Positions 1-10,692 are shown, counted from the stretch's first letter. The stretch: DNA of 64,000 bases from Levilactobacillus yonginensis (GCF_964065165.1 NZ_OZ061549.1:434001-498000); one strand, 5' to 3'. The notes: generated from the letters alone by a model not told the origin. A program made the numbers and translations.

Positions 1-80
1 CGAACACTTTCGCTGCTGACGGCTTTCCAGCAACCTTCGGCTATGATGGATTTATGTGGTCCATGCCGGTGTATTATTAG
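1..80 (+). CDS. C-terminal end of an unrecognised protein (partial)
   Basis: An open frame entering from the left edge (frame beginning at base 3) ends at the TAG at 78-80 and gives about 25 residues, rich in aromatic residues (…GYDGFMWSMPVYY). It is followed by a strong intrinsic terminator at 132-182, which supports it as the 3' end of a real gene. Too little is present to name a family. It does not resemble the C-terminus of RpoD, which is a common left neighbour of trmK in Firmicutes. Confidence 0.5.
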   Translation, partial: NTFAADGFPATFGYDGFMWSMPVYY

Positions 81-131
81 GCAGTGGGTACAACGTCACT
101 AGTTTTCAGTTTAGTAAATGCGTACTAACTT

Positions 132-182
132 AAGATACCAGCGTATTCCATGCACAAATGTGGGTACGCTGGTATCTTTTTT
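132..182 (+). terminator. Rho-independent terminator
   Basis: A perfect 14-bp stem (132-145 with 165-178, starting AAGATACCAGCG) is followed by a T run. It closes the partial gene at the left edge. Confidence 0.85.
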
Positions 183-317
183 CGTAATGATATAAGCCAC
201 TTAATGCCACAACCTGAATTTAGTCGTTTTAGATCGGAAGAGTGAGAAGTTTAAAAGGCTAGCTACAAAATCTTTTACCAGATTGGCTCGCAAAGGCAGA
301 GATCATGATAGACCACA

Positions 318-508
318 ATCAGAGCCGGAGGCGGTCAGGGATGGAGCCAGCCGTGAAGGTGGTGCTTGCTGGTGAATTTCCAGCTTACAGCACGGACGAC
401 TTTGGAGACATGGGATTTTCGTGGCTTCAAAGCGAGCGATAAGACTGGTGTTCTTCCAGTCTGAAGCGTCCCCACAGAGGCTCAATCCTTGGCCACCGGA
501 ACGCAATC
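318..508 (-). repeat. Structured intergenic repeat, copy F (subfamily II)
   Basis: Read on the minus strand this has the family landmarks in order: an outer arm ending in CTGTGGGGACGCTTCAG, a hairpin GACTGG/CCAGTC, a hairpin beginning CTTTGAAGCC, then GTCGTCC, a hairpin with GCTGG/CCAGC, and a closing arm (CACGGCTGG… with GACCGCCTCCGG). It is very close in sequence to copy I at 53313. It fills the gap upstream of trmK, and I see no partner copy to its left. A short minus-strand open frame (303-563) covers it but is only the repeat read as protein. Confidence 0.8.
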
Positions 509-656
509 GATTCAGTATGGTGATCACCCATGTAGCACACTGCCAGAATTTCCCGCTATTCAATTGTTGCTGAGTGCCTTATACTTGAGAGATGAGACGT
601 GTGTTGGCGGGTAGCATTGCCAGTCAGCACCAACAGTAGAAAGGAAGAGTCATTCT

Positions 657-1364
657 ATGGACGCAGATCATCTTTCGGTCCGGTTAGCTACCGTGGCCAA
701 ATACGTATTACCGGGGAGCCGCATCGCTGATATCGGCACGGATCACGCCTATTTACCCGTTAATTTAGCTAAGCGCGGCGTCATCGCCGGCGGGGTCGCT
801 GGCGAGGTTGTACCCGGTCCCTTTAAGAATGCCCAACACGAAATTGAACAGACTCAGCTGACCGACAAGATTACCGCCCGGCTGGCAAACGGGTTAAAAG
901 CCATGGAGCCCGGTGATAACATCGACACAGTCGTTATTGCGGGGATGGGTGGTGCGTTGATCACTCAAATTTTGACACAGGACTTCGACCGCTTGGCCGG
1001 GGTTAACCGGTTGATTTTACAACCTAACGTAGGGGAAATGACGCTCCGCACGTTCCTGATGACCCACGGTTTTCAGCTTCAAACAGAAGAAATCGTGAGT
1101 GAAGACGGTCACGATTATGAAATCCTGGTGGCTGACCGCGCCGACCATCTTGAGCAATATACTGAGGAACAACTGCGGTTCGGGCCGTACTTGTTGGCAG
1201 CCCACAATGCAACCTTCATTGCCAAATGGCAACGGGAGCTGAGTCGTACCAAAGAAGTGCTGCAACAGGTTCAATCGGCGAAGGCGGTTCCTGCAGCGAA
1301 GGTCGCAGAATTACACACGAAAATCAGTGAAATCGAGGAGGTCTTGCAACGTGTTGGTGCGTGA
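657..1364 (+). CDS. trmK: tRNA (adenine(22)-N1)-methyltransferase TrmK
   Basis: SAM-dependent methyltransferase that modifies A22 of tRNAs in the cytoplasm. The 235-residue protein has the TrmK motif I ADIGTDHAYLP (residues 24-34) and the motif VVIAGMGG (92-99), then a helical C-terminal part as in the family. The start ATG is preceded by AAAGGAAGAG. It overlaps the following Nif3-family gene by 14 bp. The TrmK/Nif3 pairing is the usual arrangement in Firmicutes, so they are probably cotranscribed. Confidence 0.93.
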   Translation: MDADHLSVRLATVAKYVLPGSRIADIGTDHAYLPVNLAKRGVIAGGVAGEVVPGPFKNAQHEIEQTQLTDKITARLANGLKAMEPGDNIDTVVIAGMGGALITQILTQDFDRLAGVNRLILQPNVGEMTLRTFLMTHGFQLQTEEIVSEDGHDYEILVADRADHLEQYTEEQLRFGPYLLAAHNATFIAKWQRELSRTKEVLQQVQSAKAVPAAKVAELHTKISEIEEVLQRVGA

Positions 1365-2157
1365 GTTAGTTGATCGGTTTGAAAAGTTTGCTCCGAAGAC
1401 GTGGGCGGAACCCGGTGATCCCGTTGGCCTGCAACTCGGTAGTCTTGACGCTGAAGTTCACAAGGTACTGGTCACCCTGGACGTCCGGCCTGAGGTGGTT
1501 GAAGAGGCGATTCAGGTGGGAGCGGACTTTATCTTTGCTCACCATCCCATGGTCTTCCATCCGGCAAAGAATTTGGACCTGGCTGTACCGCAGAATCAGA
1601 TGTACGCGACGCTATTAAAACACGACATCACGGTCTACGGCGCGCATACCAACTTAGATAGTGCTCCAGGTGGCATGAACGATTGGCTGGCTGCAGCGCT
1701 TGACCTGCAAAATGTTAGTGGGTTGGTGCCCAGTGGCGGTAGCACCGCCACGCCGGCCATTACCATGGGTCGCGTGGGTGACCTTGCGGAACCGACAACG
1801 GTCATGGCGTTTGCTGAACACTGCAAGGCGGTTTTCAACGTCCCCGGATTGCGGCTGATCAGTCACACGCCCAACGCCGAGGTGAAGCGCGTTGCCGTCC
1901 TTGGTGGCAGTGGTGGCCCGTTCTATCAGGCAGCCATCGACCACGGAGCCGATGTTTACGTGACCGGGGATATCTCGTATCATCCTGGCCACGACATGAT
2001 TGCGGCGGGATTGAATGTCATTGATCCCGGTCATCACATCGAAAGTATCTGTAAGTCACATCTGACTCAGCTCTTTCAGGACTGGGCGGCTGAAAACCAG
2101 TGGCCAATTACCGTGGTGGCCTCACAATTAAACACTGACCCGTTTACTTTTATTTAA
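1351..2157 (+). CDS. Nif3-like dinuclear metal centre protein (YqfO family)
   Basis: The 268-residue protein has the GDPVGLQLG motif (residues 22-30) and the metal-binding AHHP motif (63-66), followed by AHTNLD and, near the C-terminus, GHHIES. These are the ligands of the dinuclear site of Nif3/YqfO/GCH-I type-2-like proteins. The biochemical role of the family is unsettled. I chose the GTG at 1351 because GAGGAGGT lies about 9 bases upstream. The longer frame beginning at 1327 would place the Shine-Dalgarno inside the coding region. Overlaps trmK. Confidence 0.88.
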   Translation: MLVRELVDRFEKFAPKTWAEPGDPVGLQLGSLDAEVHKVLVTLDVRPEVVEEAIQVGADFIFAHHPMVFHPAKNLDLAVPQNQMYATLLKHDITVYGAHTNLDSAPGGMNDWLAAALDLQNVSGLVPSGGSTATPAITMGRVGDLAEPTTVMAFAEHCKAVFNVPGLRLISHTPNAEVKRVAVLGGSGGPFYQAAIDHGADVYVTGDISYHPGHDMIAAGLNVIDPGHHIESICKSHLTQLFQDWAAENQWPITVVASQLNTDPFTFI

Positions 2158-2213
2158 TTTTGAAAACGGGTAAACTAAAATTAGTATCGAATTTGATTGA
2201 GGAGTGATTTATT

Positions 2214-3455
2214 TTGGCAAAGTATGAAAACTTGATTCCCCGTTTCTTGAAATACGTCAAGATCAATACGCGGTCTGACCCTAGCTCGACCACGGTTCCC
2301 TCAACGCCCCGTTTGACGGCGTTCGCTGAGGGCCTGGTTAAGGATTTAGCGGCCATTGGGTTAGAGAATGTTCACATCAACGCGCAATCCGCTTACGTCT
2401 ACGCGACCTTGCCGGCCAACACCGACAAGCAGGTCAAGAAGTTGGGGTTCATTTCCCACTTTGATACGGCTGATTTCAATAGTGAAAACATTGAGCCACA
2501 AATCGTTGAAAACTACGACGGCAAGTCTGTCATTAAGCTGGACGCTGCCGGGAAGTACACGCTAGATCCAGCCGTTTTCCCTAACCTGAAGAACTACCGG
2601 GGCCACACTCTGATTACGTCAGACGGGAGCACCTTGCTGGGAGCCGATGACAAGTCCGGGGTTGCTGAAATTATGGCGGCCATGGAATATCTGTTGGCTC
2701 ATCCAGAAATCAAGCACGGCGAAATCGAAGTTGGCCTGGGACCCGATGAAGAGATCGGTACCGGTGCTGACAACTTTGACGTTGCTGACTTTGGGGCGGA
2801 CATTGCGTACACCGTCGATGGTGGTCCGTTAGGTCAGTTGGAATACGAAACCTTTAACGCCGCCGATGCTCAGGTAGAAGTTACCGGGACGAACGTGCAC
2901 CCGGCCGAAGCCAAGGGCGTCATGGTCAATGCTTCGCAGGTGGCCATGGATTTCCACGCCGCTTTGCCAGAACATGATCGGCCAGAAAACACCGAGGGTC
3001 GCGAGGGTTTCTTCCACCTGTACAGCATGAACGGGACCGTTGATACGGCTCATCTGAGTTACATCATTCGGGACCACGACCGGGCCATCTTCGAAGACCG
3101 GAAGAAACTGTTCCAAGGGGTTGCCGACCAGTTGAACCAACAATACGGTTCTGACCGGGTCCACGTCACCATTAAGGACCAGTACTACAACATGCGTGAA
3201 GTGATTGAGAAGGACATGACGGTGGTCGACCTGGCTAAGGAAGCTATGGAAGACTTGAATATTAAGCCACTGATTTTCCCTGTTCGTGGGGGCACTGATG
3301 GTTCTAAGATTTCCTTCATGGGCTTGCCCACGCCTAACCTGTTTGCCGGTGGTGAGAACATGCACGGCCGCTTCGAGTACGTTTCCGAACAAACTATGGA
3401 ACAAGCAACCGACGTGGTGATCAAGATTGCGCAACTTGCAGAACAACAGGCTTAA
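2214..3455 (+). CDS. pepT: Peptidase T (tripeptide aminopeptidase, M20 family)
   Basis: Zinc-dependent cytoplasmic aminopeptidase releasing the N-terminal residue of tripeptides, part of the peptide-utilisation machinery of lactic acid bacteria. The protein has 413 residues, the normal length for PepT. Metal and catalytic positions are visible: SHFDTAD (H82, D84), LLGADDKSG (D145) and GPDEEIG (E179/E180), then a lid domain and the C-terminal HGRFEYVS motif. The start is TTG at 2214, supported by GAGGAG 10 bases upstream and a near-consensus N-terminus. Confidence 0.95.
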   Translation: MAKYENLIPRFLKYVKINTRSDPSSTTVPSTPRLTAFAEGLVKDLAAIGLENVHINAQSAYVYATLPANTDKQVKKLGFISHFDTADFNSENIEPQIVENYDGKSVIKLDAAGKYTLDPAVFPNLKNYRGHTLITSDGSTLLGADDKSGVAEIMAAMEYLLAHPEIKHGEIEVGLGPDEEIGTGADNFDVADFGADIAYTVDGGPLGQLEYETFNAADAQVEVTGTNVHPAEAKGVMVNASQVAMDFHAALPEHDRPENTEGREGFFHLYSMNGTVDTAHLSYIIRDHDRAIFEDRKKLFQGVADQLNQQYGSDRVHVTIKDQYYNMREVIEKDMTVVDLAKEAMEDLNIKPLIFPVRGGTDGSKISFMGLPTPNLFAGGENMHGRFEYVSEQTMEQATDVVIKIAQLAEQQA

Positions 3456-3462
3456 TTTAATT

Positions 3463-3512
3463 AGTCAAAATTGGTCAAATTATTTTGATTTTCGGCCAAT
3501 ATCAGTTAGAAT
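3463..3512 (+). promoter_or_regulatory. CtsR operator and clpB promoter
   Basis: Two direct heptads, AGTCAAA (3463-3469) and GGTCAAA (3473-3479), separated by 3 bases match the CtsR consensus RGTCAAA-N3-RGTCAAA. Immediately downstream are a candidate -35 TTGATT (3485-3490) and -10 TAGAAT (3507-3512) with a 16-base spacer. CtsR is the class III heat-shock repressor of Firmicutes and clpB is a known target in lactic acid bacteria. The operator sits just upstream of the -35. Confidence 0.85.
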
Positions 3513-3526
3513 ATGAGTGAAAAATG

Positions 3527-3555
3527 GAGGTTAGCCTAAGGGTGGCCTCTTTTTT
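3527..3555 (+). terminator. Leader hairpin with T run upstream of clpB
   Basis: GAGG…CCTC stem with an inner CC/GG closing and a run of T directly after it. It lies between the clpB promoter and its ribosome-binding site, so it would act inside the 5' leader as an attenuator rather than as the end of pepT. The stem contains G-U pairs and one mismatch. Confidence 0.55.
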
Positions 3556-3598
3556 AGACCCACTTAAATTTGCTAATTTTAATTGAGGAGGAGTTTGC

Positions 3599-6214
3599 AT
3601 GAATCCAGATAAAATGACGGAGGCCTTAACCGCGGCCTTAGGTGAGGCCCAACGCATTGCGATGACGCGTAAGCACCAAGCAGTCACGGTCGCCCATCTA
3701 TTTAAATACTTGGTCCAACCCGGAGAACTTGGTCGTGAAATCTTATCTAACGCTGGTGTGGACATCAATGCCTTAGACAGTGAGTTAGATCGGGAATTGG
3801 ATGGGATCAGTACCGTCTCCGGTAGTGGTGTCCAGTATGGCCAAGAATTTTCCCGTAACCTGACCGATCTCTTACAGAAAGCCGACAGCATTCGTGAACG
3901 CTACCACGATGAGTTTATGGCAATCGATGTTGTCGTTATTGCGCTGATGAAGCTGGGTGGTGAGAACCTGACGGATTACCTGAAGAGCCAGGGAATTACT
4001 GAACAGATGGTGCGCAACGCCGTGGATAAGTTACGAGGCGGCGAACGCGTCACCTCGAAGAACCAGGAAGATCAGTACCAGGCCCTGGAGAAGTACGGGA
4101 CTGACCTGGTCAAGGCCATGCGCAGTGGGAAGATTGATCCCATCATTGGTCGGGATGACGAGATTCTTTCGGTGATTCGCATCCTCTCACGGAAGACTAA
4201 AAACAATCCTGTGTTGATCGGGGAAGCCGGAGTTGGTAAGACGGCGATCGTCGAAGGACTGGCCCAACGGATCGTGCGGGGGGATGTGCCCGACAACCTG
4301 AAGGATAAGACAATTTTTTCCCTGGATATGGGTTCACTGATTGCGGGTGCCAAGTACCGTGGAGAGTTTGAGGAACGGCTGAAAGCCGTCTTGAAGGAAG
4401 TCACCAAGAGTGACGGCCAGATCATCATGTTTATTGATGAGATTCATAACATTGTAGGGGCCGGTAAGGCCGAAGGTAGTATGGATGCTGGGAACCTCTT
4501 GAAGCCAATGCTGGCTCGGGGCGAACTGCATTTGATCGGGGCGACGACTTTAGACGAGTACCGCGAGTATTTGGAAAAGGACAAGGCCCTCGCGCGGCGG
4601 TTCCAGCGGGTACTGGTCAACGAACCCAGCGTTGACGATACCGTCACCATCTTACGGGGCTTGCGTGAACGCTTTGAAATTCACCACGGGGTCAAGATTC
4701 ACGACAATGCGTTGATTGCGGCGGCTAAACTGTCCGACCGCTACTTGACGGACCGTTTTCTGCCCGATAAGGCAATTGACTTGGTCGACGAGGCCTCCGC
4801 TTCTATTCGGGTGGAAATGAATTCGGCCCCCACAGAACTGGATCAGGCTCGGCGACAATTGATGCGGATGCAGGTCGAACAGACCGCGCTGAAGCAAGAA
4901 ACGGACGATGCTTCTAAGGAACGCCTGACCGAATTGCAGAAGGACCTCGCCAACACCAAGGAGAAGGTCGATCAGCTGAGTGCGCGGTGGAACCAAGAAA
5001 AGACGGCCATTAAGCGTGTCGGTGACAAGAAGACGGAGCTGGATACAGCTAAGCGGGACTTAGAGAATGCCGAGGCCCAGTACGACCTGAATAAGGCGGC
5101 TGAATTGCAACATGGGACGATTCCTAAGTTGGAAAAGGAATTGGCTGCCATGGAACAACAAGAAGAGCACCAGCAGGATTGGTTAGTTTCGGAATCCGTC
5201 ACGGAAAATGAGATTGCCGCGGTAGTCAGTCGCATGACTGGCATCCCCGTCACCAAGCTGGTGCAGGGTGAACGGGAAAAACTATTGAAGCTCGCCGACC
5301 GGTTACATGACCGGGTCGTGGGTCAGGACCAAGCCGTTTCGGCAGTGGCTGATGCCGTTCTGCGTTCCCGAGCGGGGTTACAGGACCCGACGAAACCACT
5401 GGGTTCGTTCCTCTTCCTGGGGCCAACCGGGGTCGGGAAGACCGAACTAGCCAAAGCGTTAGCGGCGAACCTGTTTGATAGTGAAGATCACATGGTCCGT
5501 ATTGATATGTCTGAATATATGGAAAAGGAATCCGTTTCACGGTTAGTCGGGGCCGCTCCCGGTTACGTGGGTTACGAGGAAGGTGGCCAACTGACCGAGG
5601 CCGTCCGGCGGAACCCGTACACCATCGTGTTGTTTGATGAAGTTGAGAAAGCTCATCCGGACGTCTTTAATCTGCTGCTCCAAGTCTTGGATGATGGCCG
5701 CTTGACCGATAGTCAGGGTCGGACCGTGGACTTCAAGAACACCATCTTGATCATGACTTCTAACCTGGGATCGGACATCCTGTTGAAAGGGACCGACGAG
5801 CAGGGTAACATTCAACCGGAGGCTCAGCAACAAGTGGCCCAGCTCTTACAGAGTCATTTCCGGCCAGAGTTCTTGAATCGAATCGATGAAACAATTATGT
5901 TTACGCCCCTGACGTTAGCCGACGTGCAACAAATTGTGATCAAATTGATCGGTCATCTGGCCATGCGGCTTCACGAACAGTCACTAGACTTAACCAGTAC
6001 GTCAGCTGCTCAGGCCTGGATCGCCCAGAAGGGATACCTGCCAGCCTTTGGGGCACGACCACTACAACGTTTCATTACCACGCACGTGGAAACGCCACTG
6101 GCGAAAGAATTGATTGCGGGGAAGATTCCGGCAGATAGTCTGATTACCATTGATGTGGTGGACGACCAGTTGACGTTTACCCATCAGCCCCAAGTAAAAC
6201 CGGCTAAGGATTAA
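3599..6214 (+). CDS. clpB: ATP-dependent chaperone ClpB
   Basis: Hexameric AAA+ disaggregase that rescues aggregated proteins with DnaK. The 871-residue protein contains the Clp N domain (about 1-145), AAA-1 with Walker A GEAGVGKT near residue 206 and DEIHN, the long middle coiled coil (about 400-525) diagnostic of ClpB rather than ClpC/E, and AAA-2 with Walker A GPTGVGKT near 607 and the C-terminal D2-small domain. The start ATG follows GAGGAGGAG. Single gene with its own CtsR-controlled promoter and a terminator at 6236. Confidence 0.97.
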   Translation: MNPDKMTEALTAALGEAQRIAMTRKHQAVTVAHLFKYLVQPGELGREILSNAGVDINALDSELDRELDGISTVSGSGVQYGQEFSRNLTDLLQKADSIRERYHDEFMAIDVVVIALMKLGGENLTDYLKSQGITEQMVRNAVDKLRGGERVTSKNQEDQYQALEKYGTDLVKAMRSGKIDPIIGRDDEILSVIRILSRKTKNNPVLIGEAGVGKTAIVEGLAQRIVRGDVPDNLKDKTIFSLDMGSLIAGAKYRGEFEERLKAVLKEVTKSDGQIIMFIDEIHNIVGAGKAEGSMDAGNLLKPMLARGELHLIGATTLDEYREYLEKDKALARRFQRVLVNEPSVDDTVTILRGLRERFEIHHGVKIHDNALIAAAKLSDRYLTDRFLPDKAIDLVDEASASIRVEMNSAPTELDQARRQLMRMQVEQTALKQETDDASKERLTELQKDLANTKEKVDQLSARWNQEKTAIKRVGDKKTELDTAKRDLENAEAQYDLNKAAELQHGTIPKLEKELAAMEQQEEHQQDWLVSESVTENEIAAVVSRMTGIPVTKLVQGEREKLLKLADRLHDRVVGQDQAVSAVADAVLRSRAGLQDPTKPLGSFLFLGPTGVGKTELAKALAANLFDSEDHMVRIDMSEYMEKESVSRLVGAAPGYVGYEEGGQLTEAVRRNPYTIVLFDEVEKAHPDVFNLLLQVLDDGRLTDSQGRTVDFKNTILIMTSNLGSDILLKGTDEQGNIQPEAQQQVAQLLQSHFRPEFLNRIDETIMFTPLTLADVQQIVIKLIGHLAMRLHEQSLDLTSTSAAQAWIAQKGYLPAFGARPLQRFITTHVETPLAKELIAGKIPADSLITIDVVDDQLTFTHQPQVKPAKD

Positions 6215-6235
6215 TCAAAATTGAAGCTGTCCGAA

Positions 6236-6265
6236 AGAGTCTGGCCTAGCGCTGGGCTCTTTTTT
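6236..6265 (+). terminator. Rho-independent terminator after clpB
   Basis: A 10-bp stem using several G-U pairs (AGAGTCTGGC with GCTGGGCTCT) followed by a T run. Confidence 0.8.
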
Positions 6266-6476
6266 ACTGGAGCATAAAGGGATGGTAACCGGGCTTGTAC
6301 GCAGAGTCTGCCACAAAGGGCTATGACTCTAATTTGGCCCAGTCGTGGTTGGCGCCCGCTTGGTCAGCCGAAAGCAGCCAGCACCACAGTTTAAAAGTAG
6401 TGACCTGATTATCCAAGAAAGTGGGTTTAACCGCTAGCGAACAAATGTTCAGCGCGGATAAAATCCCCCCTTTTTC

Positions 6477-6485
6477 TGGTATAAT
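6477..6485 (+). promoter_or_regulatory. Extended -10 promoter of dnaE
   Basis: TGGTATAAT at 6477-6485 is an extended -10 element (TGnTATAAT) about 35 bases upstream of the dnaE start. No good -35 is visible at the expected distance. The rest of 6266-6476 shows no gene or clear structure. Confidence 0.55.
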
Positions 6486-6520
6486 AGCGATAATGAGATG
6501 TACAGAGAGGAGAATTGACC

Positions 6521-9500
6521 ATGTTTGTTCCGTTACAGGTTCTGAGTACTTATAGCTTATTACAGAGCACGAACCGTATCGACCAACTGGTAGAAACGGC
6601 GAAAGATCGCGGTTATACGGCGTTAGCGTTGACGGATAAGAACGTGATGTACGGGGAAGTTGCCTTCTATAATGCCTGTCAACGAGTGGGAATTCAGCCC
6701 TTACTCGGACTGTCCTTGACTACTCAGAGTCTGAGTGGTACTGAGGAAGATCAGGAGTGGTTGTTCATCGCCCAAGACTTTACCGGGTATCAGCAGTTGA
6801 TGCAGTTGTCGACGGCTTATCAGGTGGCCCAGGGGGCCGTTGATCTGCACGAACAGGTGGCTAATCTGAGTCATCTCAGTGTGATTGCGCCCTTAGACAG
6901 TGAGGCCCATCAACTCCTAGTGGCTGGGGATGAGACGGCGGCTAGTCGGGTCTTACAGCAGTTTCAAGATTGGCACGTGGGTGCTTTAGCAGTGGGAATC
7001 GGGGCGCGTGCCGATGCGCCCTTGCAGGCAGCGTTACAACGGGTGGCCACGAACGCTCAGGCGGCATTAGTTGCGTTAGCGCCCGTAGATTACCTTAATG
7101 CCGATGATCACTTTGCCGTGACGGTCTTACGGGCCATCGATGCTGGTGCCACAATTAGTGACCCCGAGGATGAACAACAGAAAATGGGTGAGCATTGGTT
7201 ACGTCCAGCTCAGGAACAGGCGGAGCAGTTCAATGCGGCCGGACTGCAAACAGCGGTTCAAGCCACGGCCGACCTAGCTGCCAAGAGTCACGTGACGTTA
7301 CAATTTAAGCAACCGCAATTGCCCGAGTACCCGACACCTAACCACCAGCCCTCACAAGATTATTTGCGTGAGCTCTGTCAACAGGGGCTGCAGCGACGGT
7401 TACAGGCAGACGGGATTACTGCCCCTAAGTCCTATCAGCAACGCTTAGAACGAGAACTAGGGGTCATTCACCGGATGGGGTTTGACGACTATTTTCTCAT
7501 TATCTGGGACGTCATGAATTACGCCCACCGCGCTCACATTCAAACGGGTCCAGGGCGGGGGTCCGCGGCGGGTTCGTTGGTGGCATACGTGTTAGCGATT
7601 ACCGAGGTTGATCCGTTAGCGTATAACCTGTTATTTGAACGTTTCTTGAACGAGGAACGGGCCCAGATGCCCGATATCGATTTGGATATTCCGGATGATA
7701 AACGGGAACAGGTTTTGCAGTACGTTCATGATAAGTACGGTCATTCCCGGGTGGCGCAGATCATTACCTTTGGGACGTTGGCAACTAAGGCGGCGTTGCG
7801 TGACGTTGGACGGGTCCTGGGGATGCCACCATATACGTTGAGCGATTGGAGTGCGGCGATTCCCAATCAATTACACATTACTTTGCAAGCGGCCTACGAC
7901 CAGTCTCAGAAACTGCGCAACCTGGTAGCGGATAGTTCCAAGAATCAGTTGCTGTTTGCGACAGCCCAGAAGCTAGAGGGCTTGCCCCGTCATTACTCAA
8001 CCCATGCGGCGGGGATTGTGTTGAGTCAGGGGCCATTGACTGATCTCGTGCCCCTACAGCCGGGGAGTGAAGACCTCTTGATGACGCAGTATCCCAAGGA
8101 CACCGTGGAAGCGGTGGGTCTGCTCAAGATGGACTTCCTAGGCCTGCGGAACCTCAGCATTTTAGCAAATGCGTTGGCGTTGGTTAGAAAACAGACGGGG
8201 CAGGCGCTCGATATCAATCAAATTGATTTAAATGATGCGGCCACCCTCAAGCTCTTTGCCCAGGGCGAGACAAACGGTGTCTTTCAGTTTGAATCTTCGG
8301 GAATCAAACGCGTACTGCGACAGCTTCAGCCGGATAGCTTTGAACTAGTGGCTGCCGTTAATGCCCTGTACCGACCGGGTCCCATGGAAAACATTGATAG
8401 TTTTATTCGACGGAAACACGGTCAGGAACCGGTCACTTATCCAGCTGATGCGTTGGCTCCTATCCTGGGACCGACGTACGGTGTCCTAGTCTATCAAGAA
8501 CAGGTCATGCAGGTTGCCTCCGTCATGGGGGGCTTCACGCTGGGGGAAGCCGACTTGCTGCGGCGGGCGATGAGTAAGAAAAAGAAACAGACCATGGATG
8601 CCATGCAAAAGAAATTTGTCAGCGGAGCCCGTCAATTGGGCTATGACGAGGCCGTAGCCCAAAAGGTCTTTGCCTATATCGATCGGTTTGCGAACTACGG
8701 TTTTAACCGGTCCCATGCCGTGGCTTATAGTAAGTTGGCCTTTCAATTAGCGTACCTGAAGGCCCACTATCCGGGACCTTTCTACGCGGCGCTCTTAAAT
8801 TCGGTGGTCAACGTGCCAGTCAAGACAAAGATGTACCTGACAGAAGCCAAGCGCCACGGCGTCGGCATTCAACCACCAGACATTAATCGGTCGACGGCTT
8901 ACTTTAATTTGCAAGGGTCAGACATCATCTTTGGCTTGAGCAGTATCAAAGGGGTACGGAAGGACTTTCTCAGAGAGGTCTTAGCCGACCGGCATGAGAA
9001 TGGTCCGTACCGCGACCTTCACCAGTTTCTACAACGAATCGATGGTAAGTATCGGAAGGCGGACTTGTTAAACGCACTGGTCTATGCGGGTGCATTTGAT
9101 GGTTTTGGTCACAACCGCGCGGAGCTGTTGGCGGCGTTACCGGAGTTTATCAGTAGCGTGGAGCTGTCTGGGGATAACGTGGAGCTTTTTGCGGCGTTAG
9201 CGCCGAAGGTCAAACCATTACCAGACCTCGAATTGATGACAAAGTTAACGCAGGAAGAAGCCGTGCTCGGAGCCTATCTATCCGGTCATCCGGTTGCTCA
9301 GTACCAGGCCTTAGCGGCGAAAATCCACGCGGTTTCCGTCACCGAACTAGCGGAGAATGCGCGGGTCGCGGTAGTGGTCTACGTGACCAAGATTCGGACG
9401 ATTCGGACCAAACGGGGTGAACCGATGGCCTTTCTGACGGCGAGTGATGAGACGGCCGATGTAAGCATCACGGTCTTTCCCAATCAGTATCGGCAGGCCA

Positions 9501-9868
9501 GTGAGTGGTTGAAGACCGATCAAGTCATCGTCGTTAAGGGCAAGGTCGAACAGCAACGAGGGTTGCAGATTGTGGCGGACCAGATCTCGTTAGCGGAGAC
9601 CATGCAAGCCCAGCTGGCACCTAAGTTGCCGACTGGGGCCCGGTGGTTTGTTCGGGTAGATGCCCAACACGACGAACGGACTATTGCGGCGAAATTAGGC
9701 CAATTTTTGACCACCCATCACGGGGATGTGCCGGTGATTGTCTACCAACCCCAAACGGACCAAAAGCGGGTCTTACCGCGGAATCAGTGGTTAGTGGGGG
9801 ATGCAACGCTGGTTAGTACCCTAGAAGAATTGATGGGCAGTGGTAATGTTGTTTTTAAGAATGGATAG
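6521..9868 (+). CDS. dnaE: DNA polymerase III subunit alpha, DnaE type
   Basis: Replicative polymerase of the DnaE class, which in Firmicutes works beside PolC and extends lagging-strand primers. The 1115-residue protein has an N-terminal PHP domain (LSTYSLLQS), the polymerase motif GPGRGSAAGS near 341, the catalytic aspartates in PDIDLDIPDD near 382-391, the NRSHAVAYS motif near 728, a helix-hairpin-helix region and a C-terminal OB fold. The ATG at 6521 has AGGAG at an 8-base spacing; an upstream TTG at 6515 is too close to that site. It is the first gene of the dnaE/transaldolase/pyk stretch. Confidence 0.96.
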   Translation: MFVPLQVLSTYSLLQSTNRIDQLVETAKDRGYTALALTDKNVMYGEVAFYNACQRVGIQPLLGLSLTTQSLSGTEEDQEWLFIAQDFTGYQQLMQLSTAYQVAQGAVDLHEQVANLSHLSVIAPLDSEAHQLLVAGDETAASRVLQQFQDWHVGALAVGIGARADAPLQAALQRVATNAQAALVALAPVDYLNADDHFAVTVLRAIDAGATISDPEDEQQKMGEHWLRPAQEQAEQFNAAGLQTAVQATADLAAKSHVTLQFKQPQLPEYPTPNHQPSQDYLRELCQQGLQRRLQADGITAPKSYQQRLERELGVIHRMGFDDYFLIIWDVMNYAHRAHIQTGPGRGSAAGSLVAYVLAITEVDPLAYNLLFERFLNEERAQMPDIDLDIPDDKREQVLQYVHDKYGHSRVAQIITFGTLATKAALRDVGRVLGMPPYTLSDWSAAIPNQLHITLQAAYDQSQKLRNLVADSSKNQLLFATAQKLEGLPRHYSTHAAGIVLSQGPLTDLVPLQPGSEDLLMTQYPKDTVEAVGLLKMDFLGLRNLSILANALALVRKQTGQALDINQIDLNDAATLKLFAQGETNGVFQFESSGIKRVLRQLQPDSFELVAAVNALYRPGPMENIDSFIRRKHGQEPVTYPADALAPILGPTYGVLVYQEQVMQVASVMGGFTLGEADLLRRAMSKKKKQTMDAMQKKFVSGARQLGYDEAVAQKVFAYIDRFANYGFNRSHAVAYSKLAFQLAYLKAHYPGPFYAALLNSVVNVPVKTKMYLTEAKRHGVGIQPPDINRSTAYFNLQGSDIIFGLSSIKGVRKDFLREVLADRHENGPYRDLHQFLQRIDGKYRKADLLNALVYAGAFDGFGHNRAELLAALPEFISSVELSGDNVELFAALAPKVKPLPDLELMTKLTQEEAVLGAYLSGHPVAQYQALAAKIHAVSVTELAENARVAVVVYVTKIRTIRTKRGEPMAFLTASDETADVSITVFPNQYRQASEWLKTDQVIVVKGKVEQQRGLQIVADQISLAETMQAQLAPKLPTGARWFVRVDAQHDERTIAAKLGQFLTTHHGDVPVIVYQPQTDQKRVLPRNQWLVGDATLVSTLEELMGSGNVVFKNG

Positions 9869-9963
9869 ACCAATTTTGTGAAAAATACCTCTGGACTATT
9901 TGTGTAGGCTTTAGTATGCTTATACCAATGATTGATAACAAATATTTCGGGAGGTATTTTTTC

Positions 9964-10692
9964 ATGCAATTATCCGTAAAAGTATATTCAGATGGTGCCG
10001 AATTATCCGCAATGAAGGCTGTAGCTGCTAAGGGGCTCGTTGAAGGGTTCACTACGAATCCTAGTTTGATGAAGGCGGCGGGAATTACCGATTACCTGTC
10101 ATTCGCGAAGGAGGCAGTTGCGACCTTCCCAGACCAATCGATTAGTTTCGAAGTTTTTGGCAATACGCCAGAACGTATGTTAGCTGAAGCCAAATTACTT
10201 TCGTCACTCGGTAATCACGTGGCCGTTAAGATTCCAGTTATCCGGGCCAACGGAGAAGACAATGGCGATGTGATCAGTGAGCTCTCAGCTGCGGGTGTGC
10301 GGGTGAACGTGACAGCGATTACCACGTTAGACCAAGTGAAGTTAGCCGTTGCTAGCTTAGATGAAGCTGTGGGCGGCATCGTTTCCGTCTTTGCTGGGCG
10401 GATTGCTGATACTGGCGTTGATCCATTGCCACTGATGCGGCAATCAGCAGACCTCTGCCATACCAAGGAAAACGTCGAGTTACTGTGGGCCAGCACCCGG
10501 GAAGCCTTTAACATCGTTCAGGCTGATCAAACTGGCTGTGACATCATTACTGTGCCACCCAAGATTTTGGGCAAGTTAAACAAGTTTGGTAAGGATGCCT
10601 TGACCGTTTCCGTGGACACAGTGAAAACGTTTGATCAAGATATTGCCGAATTAGGTTTCACGATTCCAGTCGAAGCTGACGTCTTAAAGTAA
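9964..10692 (+). CDS. Transaldolase family protein (small TalC/FSA-like type)
   Basis: A 242-residue protein with D10, the GFTTNPSL motif (28-35) and the Schiff-base lysine in VAVKIP (K89), as in the short transaldolase/fructose-6-phosphate aldolase family. The exact reaction, transaldolase or FSA-like cleavage, cannot be decided from sequence alone. The ATG at 9964 follows CGGGAGG; the longer frame from 9916 lacks a ribosome-binding site. It occupies the place between dnaE and pyk where many lactobacilli carry pfkA. This fits a pentose-phosphate/phosphoketolase metabolism without Embden-Meyerhof phosphofructokinase. Confidence 0.88.
   Translation: MQLSVKVYSDGAELSAMKAVAAKGLVEGFTTNPSLMKAAGITDYLSFAKEAVATFPDQSISFEVFGNTPERMLAEAKLLSSLGNHVAVKIPVIRANGEDNGDVISELSAAGVRVNVTAITTLDQVKLAVASLDEAVGGIVSVFAGRIADTGVDPLPLMRQSADLCHTKENVELLWASTREAFNIVQADQTGCDIITVPPKILGKLNKFGKDALTVSVDTVKTFDQDIAELGFTIPVEADVLK

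Noticed and set aside
303..563. Minus-strand open frame of 86 codons
   Set aside because: It coincides with structured repeat copy F and has no ribosome-binding site or recognisable protein features.
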